From positions 4,402,001 through 4,466,000 of the forward strand of contig NZ_CP108414.1 in NCBI RefSeq assembly GCF_035978755.1: a DNA stretch of 64,000 nucleotides. Reading direction: 5' to 3'. The notes below the pieces were generated by a model. That model searched no databases. It saw nothing but the letters and a program-made list of their open reading frames with translations, and was not told where the DNA came from. Made by a program: the position numbers and the translations under genes. Positions 16,239 to 25,123 of this stretch are shown here, piece after piece (position 1 is the first letter of the stretch; every line of letters starts with the position of its first letter). The DNA comes from Streptomyces sp. NBC_01298 (lineage in GTDB: Bacteria; Actinomycetota; Actinomycetes; Streptomycetales; Streptomycetaceae).

Positions 16239-16852
16239 GCGTCGACCCCACCGGTGCCAAGGACTTCTACGCGGCCCTCTTCGGCTGGGAGTTCCAGCCC
16301 GAGGGCGGCCGGGGCTACCACCTGGTGCTGCTCGGCGGCGAGATCGTCGGCGGCCTCGGACCGAGCCCGGCCGGCCCGCGCTTCGGCTCCGCGTGGACCG
16401 TGTACCTCGCGGCGAAGGACCTCGACGGCGCGGGACGGCGGGCCGAGCGGCACGGCGCCCGCGTGGTGGTGGCGGGCGTCCCGGCCGGCGGCAACGGCCG
16501 CCTCAGCCTCGCCGTCGACCCCCTGGGCGCGGCCTTCGGGCTGTGGCAGGGCGCCCACGACGAGGGCGTGGTGGTCGTCGACGAGGCCGGCGCGCTGACC
16601 GGCGCCGTGCTGCACACGCCGCGGCCCGACGAGTCGGGCGATTTCTACCGGGAGGTCTGCGGCGCCCGGCCCCGGACCGAGAAGACGGCGGAGACGGCCG
16701 ACGCGCGCTGGGTGCCGCGGTTCGGCGTGGCCGACTCCGACGCCTTCGAGCGCCTCGCCTCCGCGGCGGGCGCCCGTGTCCTCGCCCCGGGACTGCTGGC
16801 CGATCCCTGGGGAGCGGTGTTCGGCGTGACGGACGGCTTCGGCTCAGCCTAG
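16184..16852 (+). CDS. Two-domain VOC (glyoxalase/bleomycin resistance fold) protein
   Basis: 222 aa from a GTG at 16184, within the preceding gene. Two VOC modules are visible: WIDHVGVDPTGAKDFYAALFGWEF... about 15-125, and a second about 125-220 (GAVLHTPRPDESGDFYREVCGA ... LLADPWGAVFGV). The pattern resembles the CFP32-like group. VOC proteins bind metals or sequester hydrophobic drugs, so binding of the mature thiazole peptide (self-protection) or a metal-dependent isomerisation are both possible. The 55-bp overlap with the upstream gene implies coupled expression. Confidence 0.75.
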   Translation: MPRRTSYVDGTPCWIDHVGVDPTGAKDFYAALFGWEFQPEGGRGYHLVLLGGEIVGGLGPSPAGPRFGSAWTVYLAAKDLDGAGRRAERHGARVVVAGVPAGGNGRLSLAVDPLGAAFGLWQGAHDEGVVVVDEAGALTGAVLHTPRPDESGDFYREVCGARPRTEKTAETADARWVPRFGVADSDAFERLASAAGARVLAPGLLADPWGAVFGVTDGFGSA

Positions 16853-16872
16853 AGCCCCTCACCGACCGCCGC

Positions 16873-16900
16873 TTACGCAATCCGCCGGATACGTAATCCC
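16873..16900. promoter_or_regulatory. Candidate operator B upstream of the halogenase
   Basis: TTACGCAATCCG then GATACGTAATCCC, two directly repeated TACGyAATCC boxes 16 bp apart. TACGCAATCCG and GATACGTA also occur in this order at 8319-8344. It lies between the VOC stop and the halogenase ATG at 17074, about 175 bp before the start. It is a likely activator site for the second biosynthetic arm. Confidence 0.5.
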
Positions 16901-17073
16901 CTCGCTGCGCATCCCCTCCTGTTCATTCGTGCCGCTCCTCGTGCGAAGGTCGCTTCGGCCGAAGAAATCCGATGCGAAACATCCACTGCGAAGAATTCCC
17001 GCGTTCGCGCGTGACGCATGGTGACGCATGGAATGCGGTGGAATTCCGTCGGGGAACGGGAAAGGCGAAAGCG

Positions 17074-18495
17074 ATGGCATCCGAGATCGTGGTCATGGGT
17101 GGTGGGCCGGCCGGCTCCATTGCCGCGGCGCTGCTGGCCCGCCAGGGCAAGCGCGTGAGACTGCTGGAGCGTGCCCATTTCCCGCGCTACCACGTCGGGG
17201 AATCCGTGGCGACGTCCTGCCGGTCCATCATCGAGTTGGCCGGCGCGCTGGAGAAGGTGGAAGCACGCGGCTATCAGGTCAAGGAAGGCCTGCTGCTGCG
17301 CTGGGGCGCCGAGCGCGACTGGGTCGTCGACTGGCCCGAGATCTTCGGCACCAACGCCCAGACCTCCTGGCAGGTCGACCGCGCGGACTTCGACGACGTC
17401 CTGCTGCGCCACGCCGCCTCCCAGGGCGTCGAGGTCGTCGAGGGGGCCCAGGCCCGCAAGGTGCTCTTCGAGGACGGCCGCGCGGCGGGCGTCGAGTGGA
17501 CCCACGAGGGCCGGGAGCACACCACCCGCGCCGACCACGTGATCGACGCGACCGGCCGGGCCGGCCTGCTGTCGGTGCGCCACCTCGACAACCGCACGCC
17601 CCACGACGTGTTCCGCAACGTGGCCGTCTGGGGCTATTACCAGGGCGGCACGCTGCTGCCGCGCACCCCCCGCGGCGGCATCAACGTCATCTCCGCCCCC
17701 GAGGGCTGGTACTGGGTCATCCCGCTCAAGGACGACGTGTACAGCGTCGGCTTCGTCACCCACCAGGACCACTTCCTCAAGCGCAAGCAGCGCTACGCCG
17801 GGGGCACCGCGGGCGCGGAGGCCCTGTTCCTGGACGCCGTGGAGGAGTCGCGGACCGTGCGCGAGCTGGTGGCGGACGGCGCCTTCCAGCACCACGTGCG
17901 CGTCGAGCAGGACTTCTCGTACACGGCGGACAGCTTCTGCGGGCCCGGCTACTTCCTCGCCGGTGACTCCGCGTGCTTCCTGGACCCGCTGCTGTCGACC
18001 GGCGTCCACCTCGGCATGTACAGCGGCATGCTCGCCGCCGCGTCGATCACGGCGACCGACGCGGGCGACGTGACCGAGGACGAGGCGCTGGCCTTCTACG
18101 AAGCGCTCTACCGCAACGCGTACGCCCGCATGTTCTCGATGGTGGCCGGGTTCTACGAGCAGTACCGCGGCAAGTCCACGTACTTCTGGCTCGCCCAGCG
18201 CCTCGCGCGCGGCCGCCACCCCGAGCTGATGGCCCCCCGGGAGAGCCCGGACCCGATGCGCTCCGCGCCGGACAGCGAGGCGTTCGCGGCGCTCACCGCC
18301 GGGGTGCTGGACCTGGACGACGCGCGGCGGGCGGGTGGCGCCGGTCCGCTGCCCGCCGACGTCCTGGCCGACCGGATGTCCGCCGGGCAGCACGACCTCG
18401 GCGGCCACGACGCGGCGACGGGGCTGTACCTGACGACCGCTCCCCGGCTGGGCATCGGCCGGTCCGGCCGGTCCGCGGAGGCGGCGCGCGCCTAG
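17074..18495 (+). CDS. FADH2-dependent halogenase
   Basis: 473 aa. GGGPAGS (about 9-15) binds FAD; GWYWVIP (211-217) matches the W-x-W-x-I-P motif that separates flavin halogenases from monooxygenases; FLDPLLSTGVHLG (302-314) matches the F-x-x-P-x-x-S-x-G motif next to the FAD/chloride site. The overall pattern resembles phenol/pyrrole halogenases rather than tryptophan halogenases. These enzymes make HOCl from FADH2, O2 and chloride and direct it to an electron-rich ring. Tyr117 of the core is the obvious substrate in this cluster. No flavin reductase is encoded here. The start at 17074 is preceded by GGGGAACGGGAAAGG. The final 90 residues are variable and Ala/Arg-rich. Confidence 0.87.
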   Translation: MASEIVVMGGGPAGSIAAALLARQGKRVRLLERAHFPRYHVGESVATSCRSIIELAGALEKVEARGYQVKEGLLLRWGAERDWVVDWPEIFGTNAQTSWQVDRADFDDVLLRHAASQGVEVVEGAQARKVLFEDGRAAGVEWTHEGREHTTRADHVIDATGRAGLLSVRHLDNRTPHDVFRNVAVWGYYQGGTLLPRTPRGGINVISAPEGWYWVIPLKDDVYSVGFVTHQDHFLKRKQRYAGGTAGAEALFLDAVEESRTVRELVADGAFQHHVRVEQDFSYTADSFCGPGYFLAGDSACFLDPLLSTGVHLGMYSGMLAAASITATDAGDVTEDEALAFYEALYRNAYARMFSMVAGFYEQYRGKSTYFWLAQRLARGRHPELMAPRESPDPMRSAPDSEAFAALTAGVLDLDDARRAGGAGPLPADVLADRMSAGQHDLGGHDAATGLYLTTAPRLGIGRSGRSAEAARA

Positions 18496-18544
18496 GCCGT
18501 CAGTCCGGTGGGCGGAGCTCGGCGGCTCCGCCCACCGGCCGTCG

Positions 18545-21088
18545 TCAGACCGGCAGTTCCTCGCCGATGGCGCGCGCCAGTTCGTGCCGGCTGTGGATGC
18601 CGAGCTTGCGGTAGATGCGGCCGAGGTGGGTGTCGACGGTGCGCTTGCTGAGGAACAGCTTCTCCGCGACCTCCAGGCTGGAGCTGCCCCGCACCACGAG
18701 CTCGGCCACCCGTTGCTCCGCCGGGCTCAGCAGGGTGCGTTCCCGTCCCGGCCGGAGCTGCGGCGCCGTGCCGCGCTGCCGGGGCGCGCCGTCCAGGATC
18801 GTGGCCGAGGCGGCCTCTTCGCCCAGGGCCCGGTACGAGGCGGCCGCCTGGGCCCGCCAGGTCACGCAGCCGGGGTGGGTGATGCCGCGCAGCGCGAGCC
18901 GGTGGCCGCAGTCGAGTAACAGGCGTACGGCGGTGGTGTGATCGCCGAGGGCGGCGGCGACGGTGCCCTGGGCCTGGAGGGACAGCGCCTTGATGAACGG
19001 GTGGGCGTCCCCGGCCGCCGGTTCGCCGGTCAGCAGGGCGGCCGCTTCGGCGGCCCGGCCCAGGCCCACGAGGGCGCGGGCCGCGGCCGCGACGGCCGCG
19101 ACGGCCAGGGCGGGGGCGTTCAGCGTGCGGGCCAGGTGCAGCGCGGCCTCGGCGTCGGCGTGCGCGTCGGCGTGCGCGTCCCGGCGGTGGCGGACCTCGC
19201 CGCGCACGAGGTGGCCGAGCAGGGTGGTGGCGAGGTCGTCCGAGGCACGCGACATGCTGATCAGCCGGTCGGCGAGGGCCGCGGCCCCGTCGAGGTCGCC
19301 GGTCCAGGTCAGGGCCAGGGCCGCGCCCACCGGGCCGGCCGCCGACGCGGGCGCCGTCCCCTCCGCGCCCGCCGGGCCGGCCGCGACCCGCAGGGCCATC
19401 CGGCGCGCGGTGCCGAGCCGGCCGCTGGCGGCGGCGGCCGCGGCGAGCGCCCCGGCGAAGACGTGCGCGGCCGGGTCGCCGGGGTCGGCGGCGGCGAGCC
19501 GGGCCGCCCGGCGCAGGCCGGAGCGGTGTCCGGTGAGGAGGGTCTGTGCGGTGAGCCGCAGCAGGTGCTCGCGCGGCGGCGCGGGCAGTGCCGCCAGTTC
19601 GCCGCAGACCCGGACGAACGGGTGGGCGCCCTCGACCCGGGAGACGAGCGCGGGGGAGGCGAGCCGGGCCAGGGCCTCGGCGCGCCGGACCGGACCCAGC
19701 GGGCTGTCGGCCGCGACCGCGGCCTGCCGGGCGCAGGCGTCGAGGTCGCGGTGGAGTTCGACGGCGCCGAGCCGCACCGTCAGATCAAGAAAAGATTCTT
19801 CACGCTCCCGGGCCTCCTTCGCCGCACTCTCGCCGCCCTCCTCCCCGGGCGCTTCCCGCTGCTCCAGCAGGGTGAGCGCGCGGCGCAGGTAGCGGGCCGC
19901 GGACTCGTGGTCGCCGACCCCCGAGGCCTGGATCCCGGCGCCGCGCAGTACGTCGATCCCCCAGTCGCAGCCCGCCAGGATCAGCTGGTCCGCAGTCTGC
20001 CGGGCCGGGGCGCCGAGCCGTGCCAGTACGGCCGCGGCGCGCCCGTGCAGCACCAGCCGCTCATGCGCCGAGACCCGGGCGAGGACCGCGGGCCGGACGG
20101 CCGTGTGCGTGAAGCGGCCGGGCAGACCGGCTTCCAGGAGCCCGGCCCGTACGAGCGTTTCGCGGGCCTGCTGGTCGTGCACCTCGCCGTGCTTGGAGAG
20201 GGCGGCGCATACGGCCGGGTCGGTGTCGGGGCCCAGGACGGCCAGCTGCGTGAGCAGTTCGCTCGCGCACGGGTCGTCCTCGCCGAGCCAGGCCAGCACG
20301 GTCTCCGAGAGGGCCTGCGCCCCGATCGGCAGCACCTGGTCGGGGTCGGGCGAGCCGGGCGGCACGTGGGTGCGCCGCAGCCGGGTCACCAGGTCGTGCA
20401 GCACGAGCGGGTTTCCGTGCGCGAGGGTGTGGCAGAGCGCCGCCAGCTCCTGGTCGACGGGGCTCTCGAAGGCGCGGTCGACCAGCTCGGTCGTACAGGT
20501 CGGACACAGCGGCTCCGGCCACAGCCGCAGCAGGTACGGCAGCGGGCCGAGCTGCTCCGCCACCTGTGCGGCGGCCGAGGCGGGGAGCGTGGCCACCATC
20601 AGCACCGGCAGGTCGTCGAGCCGCCGGGCGATGTACGAGAACCAGCGCAGCGAGTGCGGGTCGGCGTTGGTCAGGTCGTCGACGAGGATGGCCACCGGCC
20701 GGTCGACGGCGAGGGAGCGGGTGGTCCGCAGGAGGCCCAGCAGGGCCTCGTGGGTGGGCCCGTCCTCTCCGAGCCCGGGTCCGGGCGTGCTTCCGGGCGT
20801 GCTTCCGGGCGCGCCGTGACCGCCGGCGCCGCCGAGCACCGGGTCGAACAGCTGGCTCACCATGCCGTAGGGGAACTGGCTCTCGCTCGGATGGCAGCGC
20901 GCCCGCAGCACCAGGGTCCCGGGGGGCAGCAGCCGGGGCACCGCGTTCAGCAGCGCGGACTTCCCGATTCCGTGGCACCCGTGAATGGTGGCCACCGTCG
21001 GTCGCCCCAGTGCCAGTTCACCGACGGCACCCTCAAGGAGGCCCATCTCACGCTCGCGGTGGTACAGATCCCCGTTGGGTGAATGCAT
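18545..21088 (-). CDS. LAL-type LuxR regulator (probable pathway activator), with a TTA codon
   Basis: 847 aa. GCHGIGKSALL (about 37-47) is the Walker A of the N-terminal AAA-like domain, and ILVDDLTNADPHSLRW a Walker B-like segment. A long helical TPR-like middle follows. Residues about 783-845 (LLSPAEQRVAELVVRGSSSLEVAEKLFLSKRTVDTHLGRIYRKLGIHSR) form a LuxR helix-turn-helix. Large ATP-binding LuxR proteins of this kind usually activate the cluster in which they lie. Codon 724 (18917-18919) is TTA, so translation probably depends on the bldA tRNA. It is divergent from the YcaO gene and convergent with the halogenase, 49 bp apart. Confidence 0.87.
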   Translation of the reverse strand: MHSPNGDLYHREREMGLLEGAVGELALGRPTVATIHGCHGIGKSALLNAVPRLLPPGTLVLRARCHPSESQFPYGMVSQLFDPVLGGAGGHGAPGSTPGSTPGPGLGEDGPTHEALLGLLRTTRSLAVDRPVAILVDDLTNADPHSLRWFSYIARRLDDLPVLMVATLPASAAAQVAEQLGPLPYLLRLWPEPLCPTCTTELVDRAFESPVDQELAALCHTLAHGNPLVLHDLVTRLRRTHVPPGSPDPDQVLPIGAQALSETVLAWLGEDDPCASELLTQLAVLGPDTDPAVCAALSKHGEVHDQQARETLVRAGLLEAGLPGRFTHTAVRPAVLARVSAHERLVLHGRAAAVLARLGAPARQTADQLILAGCDWGIDVLRGAGIQASGVGDHESAARYLRRALTLLEQREAPGEEGGESAAKEAREREESFLDLTVRLGAVELHRDLDACARQAAVAADSPLGPVRRAEALARLASPALVSRVEGAHPFVRVCGELAALPAPPREHLLRLTAQTLLTGHRSGLRRAARLAAADPGDPAAHVFAGALAAAAAASGRLGTARRMALRVAAGPAGAEGTAPASAAGPVGAALALTWTGDLDGAAALADRLISMSRASDDLATTLLGHLVRGEVRHRRDAHADAHADAEAALHLARTLNAPALAVAAVAAAARALVGLGRAAEAAALLTGEPAAGDAHPFIKALSLQAQGTVAAALGDHTTAVRLLLDCGHRLALRGITHPGCVTWRAQAAASYRALGEEAASATILDGAPRQRGTAPQLRPGRERTLLSPAEQRVAELVVRGSSSLEVAEKLFLSKRTVDTHLGRIYRKLGIHSRHELARAIGEELPV

Positions 21089-21225
21089 GGGGTCAATGTC
21101 GCATTGCGCCGGGGGCAGATCAAGCCAAAGTGGCAGTAGTGACAGCCCAGTTGGGCCAGCTTTTTACATGTCAACCGGATGGCTGGATTCCGTGCGCGCC
21201 ACTCCGCGTCCCGTGTGCCTCCCGG

Positions 21226-21255
21226 TACGTATGGAACATCCCGCCGGGCTACGTA
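21226..21255. promoter_or_regulatory. Paired TACGTA boxes between the LuxR and YcaO genes
   Basis: GGTACGTATGG and GCTACGTATTCG are 24 bp apart in the 278-bp divergent region 21089-21366. Both have the TACGTA core seen in operators A and B, though without the TACGCAATCCG partner. They lie about 110-140 bp before the YcaO ATG. This is a weaker candidate than the other two sites. Confidence 0.35.
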
Positions 21256-21366
21256 TTCGAAGGCCTTCCTGCGTATCAGGTGAAGCATTTACCCGGGATC
21301 GGCCCCGTGTTTGGGTTGCCGGTGTGATGCCACGTCAGGGCTGACCGCGAGAACCAAGGGGGACAG

Positions 21367-23619
21367 ATGGAAAAGCCGCGCCTCAAGGCCCATTTCCACG
21401 TCGAGGTGGTGGAGGGCGAGCGGGTCTTCCTCTACGCGGAGGGCCAGGACTACCTGGTGCCCGGCAAGGCGGCCGCGGCCGTGCTCCCGCACCTGGACGG
21501 CCGCAAGACCGTCATGGAGATCGTGCAGGCCCTCGCCGGCACGCTGCCCATCCCCACCGTCCTCGCGGCCCTCACCCGCTTCGGCGCCGCCGGGCACCTG
21601 GCCGAGGGCCGGCCCGACCTGCCGGAGGCCACCCTCGCGTACTGGGACGCCCTGGGCATCGACCCGGCCGCCACCCTCGCCACCGCGCCCGTCACGGTCG
21701 CCGCGACCGCGGGGATCGACCCCGAGCCGGTCCTCGCGGCGCTGCGCGCGCTCGGACTGACCGCCCTCACCGGCGACTTCGACACCGTGCCCGAAGAGGG
21801 CATCTCCGTCGTCCTCGTCGACGACTACCTCGACCCGGCCCTCGAAGCCCGCAACGAGAAGCAGTTGGCGGCGGCCAAGCCGTGGCTGCTGGCCCGCACC
21901 GGCGGCATCTCGCCCTGGATCGGCCCGTACCTCGACCCGGACCACACCGGATGCTGGACCTGTCTGGCCCAGCGCCTGGCCGGCAACCGCCAGCTGGAGC
22001 GCTACCTGGCCGGCAAGCGCGGCGACTCCGTGCCCCGTCACCCGGCCCGCGCCTCCATCCCCGCCGGACCGCTGGCCGCCGCGGGCCTGATCGCCGCCGA
22101 GGCCGCCCGGATCGCCGCCACCGGCGAACCCGGCGCCCTGTGCGGGCAGATGGTCACCCTCGACCTCTCCACCCTCACCACCGACCGGCACCAGCTGATC
22201 CGCCAGCCCCAGTGCCGTTCCTGCGGCGACCCGACCCTGGTCAGCGAGCGCAGCCCCAAGATCGTCCTGGCCGCCGGCGACGCCAGCCACACCAGCGACG
22301 GCGGCTACCGCGTCAACAGCCCCGAGGCCACCCTCGCCCGCCTGGAGCGGCACATCAGCCCGCACCTCGGCGCCATCACCAAGCTGGTCTCGCACACGCC
22401 CGAGTCCAACACGCTGACCTACAGCTACGCCGCGGGCCACAACTTCGCGATGGTCAACGACAGCATGGACCTGCTGCGCCGCAACCTGCGCGGCCAGAGC
22501 GGCGGCAAGGGCCGCTCCGAGATCCAGGCCAAGGTCAGCGCCGTCTGCGAGGCCATCGAGCGCTACGCCGGCGTCTGGCGCGGTGACGAGGCCGTGCGGC
22601 GCGCCGCCTACCGCGACCTCGACCCCGCCACGGTCGTCCACCCCGCCTCCCTGCTGCACTTCTCCGAAGCGCAGGTCGCCGCCCGCGACACCTGGAACCA
22701 GGACCCCGCCAACCGCCTGCACAAGGTGCCGGACCGGTTCCCCGAGGACGTCGCGATCGACTGGACCGGCGGCTGGTCCCTGACCCACGACGAAGAGCGC
22801 CTGATCCCGGCCGCCTACTCCTGGTACGGCCACCCGGACCTCCAGGAGCACTTCTTCTGCATCGCCGACTCCAACGGCACCGCCGCCGGCAACTCCCTCG
22901 AGGAGGCGATCCTCCAGGGGCTGTGCGAGCTCACCGAGCGCGACGCCGTCGCCGTGTGGTGGTACAACCGGCTGCGCCTGCCGGCCTTCGACATGGACTC
23001 GCTCGAAGACCCGTACGTGGACCAACTGCGCACCTACTACGGCGCCATGAACCGCGACCTGTGGATGATGGACCTCACCACCGACCTCGGCATGCCGGTG
23101 TACGTGGCCGCTTCGCGCCGCCGCCACAGCGTCGAGGACATCATGGTCGGCTTCGGCGCCCACCCGGACCCGCGCGTCGCCGCCTTCCGCGCGCTCACCG
23201 AACTCAACCAGTTCCTGCCGATGATCGAGAACCGCGACGCCGACGGGAACACCACCTACCTCGTCGGCGACCTGGAGACCCTGACCTGGCTGAAGACGGC
23301 CACCGTCGCCGCGGAGCCCTGGCTGCTGCCCGACCCGGAGCTGCCGGCGACCAAGGTCGGCCCGCGGGCCGGGTTCGACCTCTCCGACCGCATCCGCGAG
23401 CAGGTCGAGCGGATCAAGGAGGCCGGCTCCGAGGTCATCGTCGTCGACCAGACGCGCCCCGACCTGGAGCTCAACGTGGTCAAGGTGATCGCCCCGGGCC
23501 TGCGCCACTTCTGGCGGCGGCTGGGCCCCGGCCGGCTCTACGAGGCTCCGGTCCGCATGGGCCGCCTCGCGGAGCCGCTCGCCGAGGCCGACCTGAACAC
23601 CTGGAACGTCTTCTTCTGA
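21367..23619 (+). CDS. TOMM azoline synthetase: leader-binding/ThiF-like N-terminus fused to YcaO
   Basis: 750 aa. Residues about 1-85 have the RiPP recognition element pattern (HFHVEVVEGERVFLYAEGQDYLVPG, then a winged-helix-like HLDGRKTVMEIVQALAGTLP). Residues 100-290 are an ocin-ThiF-like part with two CxxC pairs (C196/C199, C283/C286) that probably hold zinc. Residues about 295-750 are YcaO, with ATP/Mg contacts SAVCEAIERY (391-400) and EEAILQGLCELTERD (512-526). Such fused cyclodehydratases bind the leader and convert Cys/Ser/Thr to azolines using ATP. With a core of eight Cys, thiazolines are the expected product. It starts with an AAGGGGGAC ribosome-binding site and heads the maturation/export operon. 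Confidence 0.92.
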   Translation: MEKPRLKAHFHVEVVEGERVFLYAEGQDYLVPGKAAAAVLPHLDGRKTVMEIVQALAGTLPIPTVLAALTRFGAAGHLAEGRPDLPEATLAYWDALGIDPAATLATAPVTVAATAGIDPEPVLAALRALGLTALTGDFDTVPEEGISVVLVDDYLDPALEARNEKQLAAAKPWLLARTGGISPWIGPYLDPDHTGCWTCLAQRLAGNRQLERYLAGKRGDSVPRHPARASIPAGPLAAAGLIAAEAARIAATGEPGALCGQMVTLDLSTLTTDRHQLIRQPQCRSCGDPTLVSERSPKIVLAAGDASHTSDGGYRVNSPEATLARLERHISPHLGAITKLVSHTPESNTLTYSYAAGHNFAMVNDSMDLLRRNLRGQSGGKGRSEIQAKVSAVCEAIERYAGVWRGDEAVRRAAYRDLDPATVVHPASLLHFSEAQVAARDTWNQDPANRLHKVPDRFPEDVAIDWTGGWSLTHDEERLIPAAYSWYGHPDLQEHFFCIADSNGTAAGNSLEEAILQGLCELTERDAVAVWWYNRLRLPAFDMDSLEDPYVDQLRTYYGAMNRDLWMMDLTTDLGMPVYVAASRRRHSVEDIMVGFGAHPDPRVAAFRALTELNQFLPMIENRDADGNTTYLVGDLETLTWLKTATVAAEPWLLPDPELPATKVGPRAGFDLSDRIREQVERIKEAGSEVIVVDQTRPDLELNVVKVIAPGLRHFWRRLGPGRLYEAPVRMGRLAEPLAEADLNTWNVFF

Positions 23620-23686
23620 GCCTGGCCATCCGTCACACCCGCGGGCCGGGGCACGACCCGGCCCGCGCCTCATCAGGGCTGGAGCC

Positions 23687-25123
23687 ATGACCAGTACGAG
23701 CACACTCCCGGACGAGGCCGCGCCGGCCTCCGTGGTGTCCGCCACGTACACCCTGACCAGCCGGCTGGCCCGGGGCGGCACCTTCCAGGACGGCGCGATC
23801 GCCACCCGCCTCGGCGCCGTGCGCCTGGGCGCCATCACCCCGGGCGCCCAGGCCGCGCTGCGCGCCTACGGCGAGGGCGACCGGGACGAGGCCGCGATCA
23901 GCGCGCTCGTCGTGGCCCACGACGGCGAAATGGGCCTGCTGCGCTGGCAGATGCTGCGCTCCAGGCTCGAAGCCGCAGGCCTCCTGGAACACGCGGTGGC
24001 CGGCCCGGACGGCGTTCCCGTCGCCCGCCTGGTGCCCGTCGGCCGCGGCTCCACCGCCCTCAAGCCCGCCCCGCGAGGCCCCGTACGGCTGAGCCGGCAC
24101 GCCCTGCTGACACCCGCCGAAGGCGCCTTCGCGCTGCGCGCCCCCGGCAGCCCGCTGGCCGTGGAGCTGGGCGCCGGTGCCACCGCGCTGCTCCCGCTGC
24201 TGACCACCTGGACCGAGGAGGTCCCCACCCCGCTGGTGCGGCTGCTCGCCACCGCCGGCGCGCTGGCCCCCGGCGGCCCCGACGCCGACCCGCAGGCCGA
24301 GGAGCGCGGCAGCCTCCAGTGGGACCCGGTCGACCTCGCCTTCCACGCCCGCACCCGCGTCCCGGCCTCCGCGCCCGGCTACGGCGGCACCTACCGGCAC
24401 GCGGACCTCTTCGGCCCCGAGCCGGTCGCGGCCCCCGCCGCCGACGGGCCGCGCGTGGCACTGCCGGTCCCCGACCTCGAAGCCATCACCGCCCGGGACC
24501 TCACCCTCACCGAGGCCATCGAGCGGCGCACCTCCACCCGCGCGCACGACCAAGAGCACCCGCTGACCCTGGACCAGCTCGCCGAGTTGCTCTACCGGAC
24601 CGTCCGCATCCGCCGCACGTTCACCGGAAGCGACGGCCAGGAGCTCGCCGACCGCCCGCTGCCCAGCGGCGGAGCCGTGCACGAGCTGGAGGTCTACCCG
24701 CTGGTCACCCGCTGCGAGGGGCTGGAGCCGGGGCTGTACCGGTACGCGCCCGACCGGCACGAGCTGGAGTTCGTCAGCGCGCCGGGACCGGCCACCGCGA
24801 CCCTGGTCAAGGAGGCCCGCGGCGGCTCGATGATGGAGGACGATCCGCAGGTCGTGCTCCTGGTGGCGGCCCGCTTCGGCCGCGTCATGTGGAAGTACGA
24901 GACGGTCGCCTACCCGCTGATCCTCAAGCACGTCGGCGTGCTCTACCAGACCGTCTACCTGGTGGCCACCGCGATGGGCCTGGCCGTGTGCGGGCTCGGC
25001 GGCGGCGACACCAGCGCCTTCGCCGCCGCCACCGGCCGGGACCCGCTGCTGGAGGGCACCGTCGGCGAACTCGTCCTGGGCAGCCGCCCGGCCGGGTCCG
25101 CGAGAGGGGAGACGACGCCGTGA
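23687..25123 (+). CDS. SagB-type azoline dehydrogenase (FMN)
   Basis: 478 aa. The N-terminal about 250 residues form a winged-helix-like region common in actinobacterial SagB proteins. Residues about 265-465 are the nitroreductase-like FMN domain: ERRTSTRAHDQ, PLPSGGAVHELEVYPLV, and MWKYETVAYPLILKHVGV, where the Lys-Tyr pair needed for azoline oxidation lies. SagB enzymes oxidise thiazolines or oxazolines to aromatic azoles in the complex with the cyclodehydratase. It begins 67 bp after the YcaO stop and overlaps the next gene by GTGA. Its presence predicts aromatic thiazoles rather than thiazolines in the product. Confidence 0.9.
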   Translation: MTSTSTLPDEAAPASVVSATYTLTSRLARGGTFQDGAIATRLGAVRLGAITPGAQAALRAYGEGDRDEAAISALVVAHDGEMGLLRWQMLRSRLEAAGLLEHAVAGPDGVPVARLVPVGRGSTALKPAPRGPVRLSRHALLTPAEGAFALRAPGSPLAVELGAGATALLPLLTTWTEEVPTPLVRLLATAGALAPGGPDADPQAEERGSLQWDPVDLAFHARTRVPASAPGYGGTYRHADLFGPEPVAAPAADGPRVALPVPDLEAITARDLTLTEAIERRTSTRAHDQEHPLTLDQLAELLYRTVRIRRTFTGSDGQELADRPLPSGGAVHELEVYPLVTRCEGLEPGLYRYAPDRHELEFVSAPGPATATLVKEARGGSMMEDDPQVVLLVAARFGRVMWKYETVAYPLILKHVGVLYQTVYLVATAMGLAVCGLGGGDTSAFAAATGRDPLLEGTVGELVLGSRPAGSARGETTP

